Positions 32,798-44,536 of a stretch of 64,000 nucleotides of DNA are shown one piece after another. Under the pieces are notes generated by a model. It saw only the letters and a program-made list of their open reading frames with translations, made no database searches and was not told the origin of the DNA. Position numbers and translations under genes: made by a program. The stretch is from NCBI GenBank assembly GCA_900169235.1, contig FWCC01000204.1:62001-126000 (forward strand). The letters are read 5' to 3'. The stretch is from Zarea fungicola. Its lineage: Eukaryota > Ascomycota > Sordariomycetes > Hypocreales > Cordycipitaceae. Each line of letters starts with the position of its first letter. Position 1 is the stretch's first letter.

Positions 32798-34001
32798 GGT
32801 GTAGTACGACTTCCAAATGCAAGTGCTCACGATACAGATTTGGGTGGAAAGAGTTTGCGGGCAATAGCTCAAAAGGTAGCGGCAAAATAATGGTAGAGTA
32901 AAAACGGCCAGGTATGATGCTAGGTTTAAGCAGGGCTCAACTGGTTGGTTAGTCAGTCGTGAGATTTTTTGCTGCACTTTTTTATCCACCTTTGGCATCA
33001 GTGACAGCCACATTTTCTTTCAAGGTAAAAAGGGAGAGGGTGGACCAAATTTATTGACTCATGGCTACCCTATTCAACATCCAATAGCTCTTCACAGTTA
33101 GTAGCTACTGCGTTTATGTCTTTTATACCGGCCACAAGGTATCTAGTGATGCGCTGTGTCGCACTCTTTCTTACAGCTGGTACAAGTAGTTTGCCCTTTA
33201 TAAATTAATCAGGCAATAGGAAATTTCGACGCAAATACAAAGGATATACACATAGTCTTGTTACTAGCTTCCAAAGAAGGAAACTCAATCATCTAATTAT
33301 ACAACATATCCTAGATGAGATATTGGACAGCATATTTCTTGTATTGATAGTTGGCAATGTAAACTATGCGTCCTGGGCTGCCCGAAAAGGTGCCCCATCG
33401 ACAGAGGCCCTGGCGTGAGGCCACCAGCATGAGAGGGCAGACAACTGTGAGACACGAGTAATCTCCACTCAGGGAAGAATTGCACAGTGCGCCACGCAAA
33501 GTGGATTAATTTCAAACCTAATCTAGCTCACAGAATGGCTTACTGGTAACTACAGTTTGGTATTTGCTATGCGTTCCACGACTCGTCGCGGCTAGTAAGC
33601 CGCCAATGAAATGCCAACCATTCACAGTGATGGGGCTCGGGACTTGAGTCATCTCGGCAAATGCTGAAGGCCACTATATTTTCCCTAATAGCGACTTGGT
33701 ATTCAGTTTGCGGGATACGTCTGTCTTCATTGTAGTTTTTTCTTGATTCTTTTGAGCCCTGTGAGTTCGAACTGGGTACACCGATATTGACGAATGGCTA
33801 GTGTAGTTATTGCGAGGCAGGTTGAATGACGCTGTATGAATACCTGGTTCAGGTGAATGCTATTTGTCGCATTATATTGCCTCGTAAGCTTGTGACTGCA
33901 TCGCCCAGCACATGCAAAGAAGTTTTCATGCACACGAAAATTAAATTAGCTAATGCCAGACGTTGCATGTGTTTGGATAATTGTATCTGTTTACACCTCC
34001 A
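32798..34001. other. Intergenic 1.2 kb, no gene seen
   Basis: Short frames without motifs on both strands. Contains the promoter of the P-loop gene on the left and 3' flank of the synthetase-like gene on the right. Confidence 0.45.
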
Positions 34002-35183
34002 CTAGGGGGCACAAGTCTGCCCCTTTAGTCTAGGCAAAAGCTGGATATCCCGAATATCGTCATGCTGAAGTACCCAGCTCAGGAATCTTTCTGAACCAAT
34101 CCCCCAACCCGTTGAATCGATGGCCTTTAGTCTTCGCATGTCTACATACCAGGAGTAATCAGCGTGATCCACGCCGTGTTGCTCCAATGCCTCTAGCACC
34201 TGTTCTGCTGTTTCGTGTCTATTGCCACAGCCAACCACCTCACCAAGACCCAGCAGAAGATCGCCACAGCGTGCTTTGTTCTTTGCATTTGGACTGGTAT
34301 AAGCCTGGTAGAAGGGAACGCTGAGATGATCCATCTCGACGAGCCAGACTGCGCCTCCAAATTTAGCAATAAGAGCTTGCTCGCCCTTGCGCTTCAGGCC
34401 ACGGCCACATTCAGGCCTTTCAGCAACAGCATAATCCCACATAATACCCTCACCATTGGCGATTTCAGGGATTTTGAGAGCTTCATCTAGTGTAATGGTT
34501 GGAAAGGCATTGCCGTTGCGAAGAAAAAGCTCGAGAAGACTGGTCATGTGAAGAGTAGAGCCAACATGTGCTTTAATAACTTCTCCATGACTCTCCAGTA
34601 GTTCTTGGATTATGGAAACAATGTAGCGGTTGGCAACGTCCATTCCTTGTTCGAATCCCCCGCGAAGTTCACATTCCACATGGCAGAACTGATTAAGGTG
34701 AGTACTATCGTGATCCTCACCGCGGCAGCTCGTACCAACGTAATAAGCTCCTTGAATCTTTTCATCGTATCGAAGTGCGTATTCAAGAAGAAATTGCTGT
34801 GAATCAGCCAAATATGTCTCCTCGTTATGCAGCTGAATAGATACGGGCTGCGAGTCGGAGCCCAAGCCCATCGGAGAGCTGATGCTGCCAGTCGTCAGAG
34901 GCACAAGCAGATATTTGTAGGCAAGATCGGGCTGGCGGAAGAAGTCGATTGAGGCGTGGAAGAATGTGCTTTGTATGGAAAAGAGAGCTTGATACCAGCT
35001 GGATTGGAGTGAAGCCAAAGCAAAGCCATCCCCGAGATGCCACAGACGCGGAACCGACTTTGTCTGCTTTTGCTGATTATCTGAAGTGGTGCCAAGCTCA
35101 CTGAGTGCCGAATTTCCAAGCGCAGGGAGTGCCGATGGCATGACTGATTCCACTTGTATGGCTGCCATTTTGAGGATGACCAA
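34002..35183 (-). CDS. Stand-alone asparaginyl-tRNA-synthetase-like class II catalytic domain
   Basis: Single exon, 393 residues. The class II synthetase core is clear: a motif 2 region around 149-174 with CRGED and QFCHVECEL (canonical Asx synthetases have R-x-E ... EF...E-E here), EVVGCGNRHE near 315, WYVDMRR near 345, motif 3 GWGIGSERF at 359-367 and the closing IRDIQLLPR. These follow asparaginyl-tRNA synthetase closely. However, the first 75 or so residues show no OB-fold anticodon-binding domain, so normal tRNA charging is doubtful. Known paralogues of this kind make asparagine or use aminoacyl-adenylates in other pathways. A second Met at codon 6 may be the start. Divergent from the UstYa-like gene. 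Confidence 0.85.
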   Translation of the reverse strand: MVILKMAAIQVESVMPSALPALGNSALSELGTTSDNQQKQTKSVPRLWHLGDGFALASLQSSWYQALFSIQSTFFHASIDFFRQPDLAYKYLLVPLTTGSISSPMGLGSDSQPVSIQLHNEETYLADSQQFLLEYALRYDEKIQGAYYVGTSCRGEDHDSTHLNQFCHVECELRGGFEQGMDVANRYIVSIIQELLESHGEVIKAHVGSTLHMTSLLELFLRNGNAFPTITLDEALKIPEIANGEGIMWDYAVAERPECGRGLKRKGEQALIAKFGGAVWLVEMDHLSVPFYQAYTSPNAKNKARCGDLLLGLGEVVGCGNRHETAEQVLEALEQHGVDHADYSWYVDMRRLKAIDSTGWGIGSERFLSWVLQHDDIRDIQLLPRLKGQTCAP

Positions 35184-35836
35184 AACACGATCGAGAAAAG
35201 AAGAATAGTACAGGAGATGGATGCCGAAGACGCAGATAAAGCAATACTAAACCAGAATCCCACAGTGATTCAATTTATAACATTTCATGAATAACTCTTT
35301 TAGGACATCAAAGTATCTTGTATTAGTATCTGTCAGACGGCTCGATGTTTGGGGGCAAAACAGACGATTTACCGACCAGTTTTCTCTCATGCGTCAGCAT
35401 TGTTATCCACTTGGATCCATACTGGGGCTGATTAATAAATTGTGAACAGAGCCTCACCACACTGGTGGCCTCTGTGGTTGCCCAACCAGGGGCAAGAACT
35501 CTCGCAACAAGGTTCTTCGACCAGGTTAGTGAGGCCTCCAGTAAGGCGGGAGTGACCACTTTCCGGAATCATCAATTTATCTTAGGACTTGATTTCAAAA
35601 CTATCAGTCTCTTTTAGTAAGAAATTAAATCGAATTTGAGGTTTCTTAATACAGGCCACTCTCATTCAAGCGTTCTTTTGGGTTTCTAGCGCGTCAATTG
35701 AGGTCTTGGAAAACTATCTCACTTTTTTTACTACGCAAAGGCTCCGGACGGCGCTTTGTGGCGAATAGATTTTTGCTTCTATATTACATCTCCTCCATCC
35801 TATCCTTTTCCTTGCCTCTCAAGGTTGTTCTTTGCA
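35184..35836. promoter_or_regulatory. Divergent promoter of synthetase-like and UstYa-like genes
   Basis: A 653 bp gap with start codons facing outwards. Pyrimidine-rich stretch just before the plus-strand start (TCCTTTTCCTTGCCTCTC), typical of fungal transcription start areas. Confidence 0.45.
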
Positions 35837-36757
35837 ATGGAGAAGCCACTCTCTACAGTGTACGACCGTGTACCGAGCACCTCAGACTCTGACTCGACCA
35901 CGCTGCTCCATGAGGCAGAAGTCGATGATACACTCGATAACCGCCACGATTGGACACGAAAACCAAGCAGGAGACCTTTTGTCGGTATCTGGGCTATTGC
36001 AGTCATTGCAGTGCTGCTTCTTGTGGTGAATGTTACCATCCTCTCGCTGCAGATAAAGCGACAGCCTGCTGTCAAGAATGATCTTCCGTACTATCTGACC
36101 AATTCTGCCGGACAAGTGTATCCGAGCAAAGTATCACGTACCTATTGGGATTTTGACGACAATTTTCTTGATCACAATATCAGCAATGCCCAGATATTTT
36201 GGAAAGGTCTATTCCCAGGTGCGTTGCGGCTATGGCATGTGAATTCAAAACGTCATAAATCTAACGAGATATTCAGAGGGTGATGGCATTATTGCTCTAA
36301 CCGATGGCGAGGTCAGGGATCTTGGTCTTGTCGAATCAGCGCGGTCATTCCACGATGCCTCAAAAAGCATTTATCTCGTCGCAGGTTTCCACCAACTCCA
36401 TTGCCTGGTATGATAGTTCATTTTCCCCGGTCCTATAAGAAATAAAGCAAAGCTGACCATACACAGAGCCAGCTGAGATCGCTTATTATTAAGCTACATC
36501 TTGACCCAGCGTTCTCCATTACCGACCCAGCATATTACCACACAATGCACTGCGTTGACGTTGTGCGTCAGCAAATTCTCTGCCACGCCGATGGTACCCT
36601 GATCTACAAACGGCCGCAGGACAAATACCCTGGTGATGGTGCTATTCGCACTTGTAACAACTTTGATGCTTTAACCAAGTGGACGAAGGAGCATGCATAT
36701 TTGTCATTCCCGGAAGATCCAAATTTGTTTCCTTCACACCCAACACACGCAAGTTGA
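35837..36757 (+). CDS. UstYa-like (DUF3328) protein
   Basis: Three exons (35837-36218, 36277-36407, 36467-36757) give 267 residues. A polar N-terminus precedes a single membrane helix at about 49-71 (GIWAIAVIAVLLLVVNV). The luminal part carries the two defining H-x-x-H-C motifs: HQLHC at 166-170 and HTMHC at 196-200, the latter followed by VDVVRQQILCHAD. In ustiloxin, phomopsin, asperipin and related pathways such proteins carry out oxidative cyclisation of RiPP core peptides, and others act on non-peptide products. It may act on the product of this block. Motifs are complete and no frameshift is seen. Confidence 0.9.
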
Positions 36758-38458
36758 GAGAGTGTACCATTTTACGTTGCTTCTTCATCTACCCTAGAAC
36801 TTCAATCGCAATTACACTTGTTTATACAAATGGATATTTTGACTAAGAAGCAAACAAGTAGAGCGAAGTGATGCTTCGACTCTTATTCAAGTCCTGAACA
36901 GAGGTATAGCATCTTCATATTCTGAGAGACTTCTTCGAAAAGCCGTCACATTTTCATGTAATTGATGCGACGAGCTCTCATCTCTCATTACACATAGGAC
37001 ACCTAAGAGCATGTCGGGGTTAACTAACGAAAGCCAACCCTAATCAGGATAGTGGGGAAATTTGGCCTCGTAACCAAATCACAGCAACGGCTAGGCTACT
37101 ATTTCTGGAATGGTTATTCTCTGATTCGACATGGATCGCAGTTCTGCCGGTGTGAGAGGTCTGCTAATGAGATGGCGAAGGTTTACGAAAAAGGCTACTG
37201 GTCCGGAGCGTTCTGCCATTGTGGACCCTTCTACCATTAGCGACAACACCGGTTGAATTGAAAGTTCCGCCAATGATAAAGCTTGGGTACCTCGGCGACC
37301 CAAGTCCGCGAGAGAATGGAGCTGAGATAACGAACACGCATCGCCAACCTCTATACCATACACAGATTGATCCGAAAAAGGTATTGCGCTGAATAATGCA
37401 CCCGAGTTTGGCTGACGGTGAGTTGAGTATGCTTCCCAGTGACTATGCCCCAGATGCTAGTGCCATTACCTCGGTAGTCACCCACCCCTGCCACCATCAC
37501 CATGTCGGCGATCCTATACGAAACGAGCAGGTGCGACAAAAATCCCCTGACAAGGCGGATCATATTTGCCGCATGATGATTAATAATTTATCGCAAGCAA
37601 TGCGAAAATTATACCGCAGCACTAGGAGCAATGAACGTGGACTTTCAGACACATTAAGGATACTGCTGCAAAATCTAATGTAACAGGCTATACTTTAAAC
37701 AAAGTCGCATGGGATCCTGAGCGCTGTCTTCATTAGATCTGGTCTACGGTCGCATGATGGAAAGGTAATTCTTTTTGGTGCGCACATGTCCAAGGGAAAC
37801 AGTGCCCAAGGTACAAAGTAAGAATAAAGCCAAACTTAAACTCAATGCTCTTTTTAGAATGGAGGCCTGTCCGGATTGGCTTAAGTTGGCTGCCCATCAC
37901 TTCATCTTTCCTCGTAGTTTCGGAAGTGCTGGTCCATGCCATTCCGAGCCACCGAAGCCCAGATGCATTTTCAGCTTGTCATTTGACTTGAAATGGTGGC
38001 ATTGAAGAATTTGCGGGGATTCGATCCCACTATGACCAAACAGGGAGCTTGCTGGTATTGATATGGCGGGGACTTCTGACAGTCTGACAGCATGCTGGAG
38101 CTAGGTTCGCTAGCCATGTTAGAAAGGCAAGTGTGACAATAAGTGGCCAGGATATGTGCGCCGAAGTGCCTCCTCCCTCTTTCTTCCTAGCCTATAGTCT
38201 GTCATCTCATGCCGGCGTGGCTCTGAGAAGACCCTGGTAACGACAACCGAGACGACACCATATGCCATGCCAAGCCTGCGCCGTCCATCGCCAAGCCGGC
38301 AAGCCGGCGGCGACCTTGCAGATGGATAGAATTAAGCCAGTCTCAAAATGGGTTGCTGCATTTTTACTTGCTAGCGACGACAACCCTTTTATTTTACTTC
38401 AAACTTGCACAAGCACCCAATCACAACCACCAGACTGGTAGCTTACCTCAGCTTTTGA

Positions 38459-38476
38459 TTAGTTAGTTAGTTAGTT
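38459..38476. repeat. TTAG microsatellite
   Basis: Four tandem TTAG units in the long upstream region of the aspartic protease gene. Confidence 0.8.
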
Positions 38477-39535
38477 AACTCTTGAGTCAACTAGTGCGTG
38501 CCCATAACAATCTTGCAGTGGCAGAGATAAGGACAAAAAGAAGGATAATTCATCTTGGATCCACTTCCTTCAGGGGCTGACTGACCTCATGGGGGCTAGA
38601 ACATTGAACGGTCTAGCCAATCAGGTCTGACTTGGTTTACACCAGGATCCTTTAATTTGAGAGGCTTGGCTTATTCGATCTTGCTGCTCATGGAGAACTG
38701 GGTCTTTATTCGCCCAAGACCATCGACTTGCACTCATTGGCCCGCGACTGTCTCGGATCAGCAATCATGCAACATTCTGAAGTGAGTCTAGCTGCCCTGC
38801 CATGCATGCTAGCCTTCAGTCCTGTAGAAATTAAAAATTGGAAATTAGAAATTCAGCGGTATTGGCATGCTGTCAACCTAATTACCTGTTTACTACCGTA
38901 ACATGAACGCACCATTCTCACCCCGCTGCCCCAAATGCCACAAGCCACCCCGGTTGGCCCCAGTCGCCCCATGAATAACACCGGTGACGGGCCCAAACAG
39001 TTCAATGATTGGCACCATCTCAAACACCTACTTTCCCCCGATCAGGAAGGCCATTTAGATCCCGCTGTCTCTTTGTCAGTCCTTGATACCGGACCACTGT
39101 CCCCAATGAAGAAGCTCTCTGCCCTACGATGCCGCTCAGGCCGGTTGGGTCTAAGCGAGCCTTTCCGTTTCGGTATCGTGATTTTTGAACGAGCCAACAT
39201 TGTCTTCCGGACGCCACAAATCTATTGCAGGCCAGCTGCCCTGGAACCCAGGCACCGTGATATACAGTGGCAAATGCCCGACAATGGAACCGATTCGGCA
39301 GCAGTGTTTAGTAACCGAGCAACAGAAGTACCGCACCTTTTTTCCTATTTGCCATACGTGAGACCCAGTTGTCCCAGAGTTAGGTGTTCAGCCACAGCCA
39401 AACAAACTGTCAGCCCTGAGTATGTACAAGCCGTCCCCTCCAGCTCCATCCCAGCAACCTTCCAATTTCGTACAGGTCATGCAATACCACAAAAGATCCT
39501 TCATGACACCATATGTTTGATCGCAGTTCGTCGAG

Positions 39536-39541
39536 TATAAA
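39536..39541 (+). promoter_or_regulatory. TATA box of aspartic protease gene
   Basis: TATAAA about 97 bp before the start codon, followed by a CT-rich leader; the usual arrangement for a strongly expressed fungal gene. Confidence 0.65.
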
Positions 39542-39637
39542 GATGGCCTGTCCTCGTCTAGTTACGAAGAAAGTGAATCATCACAACCATCCTCTTCCAC
39601 TCTTCTCTCTCATCTTCATCTTATTATCCTCGCCATC

Positions 39638-40810
39638 ATGCAGACCTTTGGTAGCTTCTTTGTCGCCGCTCTAGCAGCCAGCTTTGCCGCAGCTAGCCCC
39701 ATGCCAAGCAGCAGCGCCGGATCTTTTGAGCTCAAGCAGGTCCGCAACGAGAACTTTGGCGGCCGCAACGGTCCCCAGGCTCTAGCCAACGCCTACCGCA
39801 AGTATGGCAAGGCTGTTCCCGCGCACGTTGCCAACGCTGCTGCCAAGACCAAGAACGCTAAGCGTGCTTCTGGTACTGCCGTAGCAAACTCCGACCAGGG
39901 TGATCTCGAGTACCTCGTCAACGTCAAGATTGGCACTCCCGCGCAGACCCTGAAGCTCGACTTCGACACTGGTAGCTCTGATCTCTGGGTCTTCTCCACC
40001 GAGACCGCGGGTGCTGGTTCCCAGACCAAGTACAACCCCAGCAGGAGTTCCACCGCCAAGAAGCTCACTGGCGCCACCTGGAAGATCACGTACGGTGACA
40101 AGTCCAGCAGCTCTGGTGATGTCTACACCGACTCCGTCACCGTCGGTGGCCTGACCGTCAAGAGCCAGGCTGTCGAGTCTGCCCAGAAGGTCTCCCAGCA
40201 GTTCGCCGAGGGTGACAGCGACGGTCTTCTCGGCCTCGCCTTCTCCACCATCAACACAGTCAAGCCCTCCAAGCAAAAGACCTGGTTCGACAATGTCAAG
40301 TCCCAGCTCGACGCTCCCCTCTTCGTCGCCGACCTGAAGCACAACACAGCCGGCAGCTACGTCTTTGGCGCCATCCCCAAGGCTGCCTCCAACATCCACT
40401 ACACCAGCCTGGACAGCAGCCAAGGTTTCTGGGGCTTCACCGCCGGCACCCAGACCGGCAACCTCAATGCCATTGCTGATACCGGCACGACTCTGCTGCT
40501 TCTCGACGATGACAGCATCAACAACTACTACCAGAACGTCCAGAGTGCTCAGGATGACCAGTCGCAGGGTGGCATTGTCTTCGACTGCAATGAGCAGCTC
40601 CCCGACTACACCTTCAGCGTTGGTAGCGGCAAAATCACTATTCCTGGCGCCCTGATCAACTATGGCCAGGCTGACGGCGGTCTCTGCTTTGGTGGTATCC
40701 AGCCCGCTGGAGACATTGGCATCAACATCTTTGGTGACATTGCTCTCAAGGCTGCCTATGTTGTTTTCGACGGTGGCAACAACCGCCTCGGCTGGGCTCA
40801 GAAGGTCTAA
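39638..40810 (+). CDS. Secreted pepsin-like aspartic protease
   Basis: Intronless, 390 residues. Signal peptide (FVAALAASFAAAS), propeptide to about residue 76 ending in a Lys-Arg site (NAKRASG), then the mature two-lobed enzyme. Both catalytic triads are intact: DFDTGSSDLWV in the N-lobe and ADTGTTLLLLD in the C-lobe; the flap tyrosine lies in WKITYGDKSSSSG. Closest in pattern to endothiapepsin/penicillopepsin-type enzymes (A1 family), which digest extracellular protein at acid pH. Codon use is strongly biased to C at third positions, unlike most neighbours, which points to high expression. A TATA box and CT-rich leader precede it. Confidence 0.96.
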   Translation: MQTFGSFFVAALAASFAAASPMPSSSAGSFELKQVRNENFGGRNGPQALANAYRKYGKAVPAHVANAAAKTKNAKRASGTAVANSDQGDLEYLVNVKIGTPAQTLKLDFDTGSSDLWVFSTETAGAGSQTKYNPSRSSTAKKLTGATWKITYGDKSSSSGDVYTDSVTVGGLTVKSQAVESAQKVSQQFAEGDSDGLLGLAFSTINTVKPSKQKTWFDNVKSQLDAPLFVADLKHNTAGSYVFGAIPKAASNIHYTSLDSSQGFWGFTAGTQTGNLNAIADTGTTLLLLDDDSINNYYQNVQSAQDDQSQGGIVFDCNEQLPDYTFSVGSGKITIPGALINYGQADGGLCFGGIQPAGDIGINIFGDIALKAAYVVFDGGNNRLGWAQKV

Positions 40811-41608
40811 ATCTTTGAGTCACTTCTTTCTTCTTTTAATGACGAACCGATTGGTTACGATTCTCCTTTTGGTGTTTTTTTTTTTAACGTTTAAATATTC
40901 ATTGAGGTACATATCCTACAGATATAGATAAAATATACATACAAATTAACAGCCCTACTGTGCCACCTGTAACTGTGACGCTTGAACGAATAAATTTCAC
41001 TACAATTAGACAGACAGTGGAACTTGCATTGTGTGAAAAGTTCGGCGGGTGCTAAAGGTGATATCTAATCATGTTCTTACATGAAAAATCCATGATTCCT
41101 CAGCGACAGATTGCATCTCACTGTTACTGTCTCTGGTCTGACTTAATCCTATGCTATTCTACTTTTTTAACGCCAGCTTTACTTCGCACCTCCAGATTTA
41201 CCATGAATTAAAATTACGGAGTTGCACCATTGTTTTCCTGGGTGTTTCTGTCTCCATTGACCGTCGGTACCAAGTTGCTGCTGCTACCAGCCAAGTGAAG
41301 GGAGAAACAAGTTCAAGGATAAGTTTAAAATCAGCTGGGGGTGTATTTTTCGGTGCAGTAGACTTAATGAGCGAGCAGACTCAACTCATACTGCATTCTT
41401 CTCCCTCGAGATAGAACGAGGAGAGGCAGCGTGTAGATGACAGCGGACAATTTTGTACTTCAGCTGCATGATAATTAGAGCATTAACATCGTTTTAAGCC
41501 TTAATTTTGCTTACAAAGCTCTAGAAACTAAACATGTCATCCTCATGATGTGTGTTTCTGCCGCTTGAGCCCTTGAATCCATTGAATGGTTTCTATTTCA
41601 GACGGTGC
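40811..41608. other. Convergent 3' region
   Basis: Terminator area of the protease (T-rich) and of the converging DUF2264 gene; no gene seen. Confidence 0.5.
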
Positions 41609-43907
41609 TCAAATCACAATTACATCTTCATTTCCATCCAACGGTGATTCGTTGCGAAAATGAACTCGGGGAGGATCAGAGAACCTCTCCCCGACCGACT
41701 TATTCCCAAGGTTGGCGTTGGATAACTCTGTGATGGCGAATACACAGGTCACCAACAGAATTTCGGAATCACAATTGAAGTCAATGACCTCATGAGTCGC
41801 GACCGGAATCAGAGTTCTTTGTGCTGTAAGATTGGTATTGGAGTCAGGTTTCAGCGCCTCATGCAAAGTTGCAATGTCTGCACCGTCGGTCTGATTCGCG
41901 CTGCCACAAATGCCGACTGCAGCATCTGCCGACCGGATTACAATGCCGTTTTCAGATAAATGTATCCCTTCCGTATCTTCTCCTGCCGCGGAGGGTTCAC
42001 TGGCAGAGAAGACTGGAAGAACTCTATCCCCATTTGAAGGGGTGCGCGCCACGGCAAAGCCCCCTTCCACCAGATGCAGCGTGGGGAGATTGCCAGGCCT
42101 TGATAGGCGGATGCGATGAATGCGTACATGCCAATCAGGCCATCGCCTTGTTGGGGGAACGAGAGTCGTAGTCACAGTCACTTGACGGTCTACCCAAGGA
42201 TACCAGTCTACCGTGGCAAGTGGAACTGGCTCCGTCACTGCGCCCGCTGTCAACTGCAAAGACGCGGTCAAGAACTGGACAGTTTCGCATTTCCATTTTA
42301 CAGCCCATGTTGAGGCTCCATCCCGACTGAGTGCCAGCATGCTATCAGGTGCAATTTGTTCAATCAATGGGCCAGTTGGAACGCTGAACGTCAAGGCGCT
42401 TGAATACGCGAACTTGGAGTACTTTGCTTGCGTCGCCTTCATGGGCCAAGATAGGAACTGACCAGGTGAGAGAAGAAAGTGATGGCGTGCATCTGGAAGA
42501 TTGCACAAAATTTGTTGCGCTGGAAGAACAAGTTCAACCGGGCGCTGTTCCCCCGAACGAGCAACGTCTACAGTATCCCAGGATAACTTGGGATACGCGG
42601 CTTCTTCTGAGGACCAGAATTCGTGGTCCTTGCCCAAGCAAATTACAATAAAAGACTTGAGACTCCAGTAAACCGACTGAGGTGAGTTGTAGTCCTCGGA
42701 CATGTACATGTTGCTAAGCCCATTTGTTAGATCATGTTTCCAAAACGCGATTGACGACAACGTACGGATACAAGTAACCAATGTTCAAAGTGCCATCTTG
42801 ATGGAAAATATCGATTGAATGACTAGCCCACCACCGCAGGTGTCGTAGAAGGAAGCCTTTTGAAGCACCAGCAGATGAAAGGGGGGCAGGCATGTCGCGC
42901 ACACCCACCACTGCCAGTGCTGCGAAAAAGCCTCCACAGGCAAATCGGTAGGCAAGAGAGCGTCCAAAAGGAATAGCTGCACCTGTGATGGAAATTAGAT
43001 TGCGTTGCAAGGGCCATGTCTTGAGCTAGTACATACCGTCTGCATCAAAGTATCTCCAGAAGCCTTCCCCGTACTCCCTTGCCCACTGACGATACTTTGT
43101 CGCTCTAACAGGATCAAGGTCAGACGCAAACTTGGAGTAGAGCAATTGGCTGAACTGTATCGCGAAGCTACCCGAGTAGTAGTCGGCCTGCCGCCCCCCG
43201 CCGATTTGGTCTCGCCTCCCTCGCTTGATAGCATCTTCTTCCTCACGTGCCGCCTGCTCAGCCGTCAACCACGGGCCATCCCCAGACCAACCCTGGCCAA
43301 TAAAGAATGTATCAAGTAGTGCAAAGTCTCTCTCCATCTCCTCTGCGAGTTCAGAGTGAGCAACGCCAGCGACGACAATTAGCGCCAGGTTGGTAAAGAT
43401 GCGGAACCACCTCCAGTTATTCGCCGGCATGGCCTTGCCAGTCATGCCGCGCAGCCACCGCACAATGTTGGCGCGCGTGATTTCATCATACGAGTGGAAG
43501 AATTCCTCGGGGCAGAACAGCATCGCGCAGGCAATGACTTCGGCCTCGACCATGCGCTGCTCCCAATCGCCAATGTCGCCCCAGTATTCTTCGTGGCGGG
43601 GGTCCGTACCAGCTCGGAAGCCATCGATCCACGGCTTCGCCAGCGACCGGATTTCGTGGGCGCGCGTCGTCGTCGTATCATTGTGTAACTGGTGGAGGAG
43701 AGATGCAATCACCCAGAGCGGCCGCGCAAAGCCTTCAAGCCGTGCGGCGCCTTCGTCAAAGTGCGTACCAGTGGAAACCGGAAGGCGAATTGACGCTGAG
43801 GCGGGCGAAAAGTATGGGTGTAGAGGCTTCACCAGCGCAATTGCAGCTTCAATGACTTCGTCACGGTTCCTTAGAGTGTTGTCTGAAAATCCTGGGAGTT
43901 TTGGCAT
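41609..43907 (-). CDS. DUF2264 protein
   Basis: Three exons (43907-43037, 42982-42766, 42713-41609) join in phase to 730 residues. The N-terminal part is an all-helical barrel-like region with [36 protein letters not shown] and [15 protein letters not shown]. After the introns come [15 protein letters not shown] and [20 protein letters not shown], then a beta-rich C-terminal half. This matches the DUF2264 family found in fungi and bacteria near carbohydrate genes. The catalytic role is not established to my knowledge. No signal peptide. Its neighbours (regulator, GH88, sugar transporter) suggest work on oligosaccharides inside the cell. Confidence 0.85.
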
Positions 43908-44536
43908 GATGACAGATTCGATGTGTTGGATGCGTTAATGCTCAGTTAGCAGCAAGTAACAAAAATATGTAAATTAAATAAGCTCGCCTTTCTGACGTAG
44001 TGCGTGGTGGAATATGTCGGGCCAAATCTCGGGACTGCGGCGAAAAGCCTCTCCGAATAACTAGCAGCACGGAACAAGTCTCCAAAGGTGAAACAATGAA
44101 GATGGGTCTGTGGACAATAGAAGATAAAACCGGATAACTTGAATGCTCAGTACCTGAATGAACCTGTAGTAAGACAGGCCTTGGCGGTCAATTTATGCCA
44201 TGCCGTCATGGTAATTACGCCATCCCAGTCAGGCTGAAAAGCTGCCAAGCATGCTGCCCTTACACCATTTCAAAATTGGAAAGCTTTATGTACATATTAT
44301 TTTTTCTTTCACGTGGTCTCAAATCAAAACGCTTTTTAAACGGCCAACACCCATATACCCGTCAAGCCGTAGAATCATGCTCCGTAGAGAGCTAGCAGCC
44401 CTCATATACCTACTGAATATGCCCTACATCCACTGTAAAGTAGGCATTATTCAGGCTTATGATTCTCTCCATTTCTCCGTACTGCTGGTCCAGAAGGATA
44501 GATGTAACAGCAGTCAGCTCATCTGGGCTCCCGGTG
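43908..44536. other. Intergenic
   Basis: Promoter of the DUF2264 gene and 3' flank of the regulator; no gene seen. Confidence 0.45.

Larger units (their letters stand above)
36758..39637. other. Gene-poor 2.9 kb region and protease promoter
   Basis: No supported gene. A long open frame at 38935-39540 ends on the TATA box of the protease gene, is Pro/Ser-rich and lacks motifs, so I treat it as promoter sequence. The region just before the protease start is strongly pyrimidine-rich. Confidence 0.5.

Noticed and set aside
32798..33013. 72-codon N-terminal extension of the P-loop protein
   Set aside because: The extension lacks conservation features, and the downstream Met sits at the normal distance before the P-loop strand.
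38935..39540. 201-residue open frame upstream of the protease
   Set aside because: It ends on the TATA box of the protease gene, has no motif or signal and a promoter-like composition.
39782..40423. 213-residue minus-strand frame inside the aspartic protease gene
   Set aside because: Shadow of a C-biased coding sequence; Gly/Val-rich product with no family pattern.
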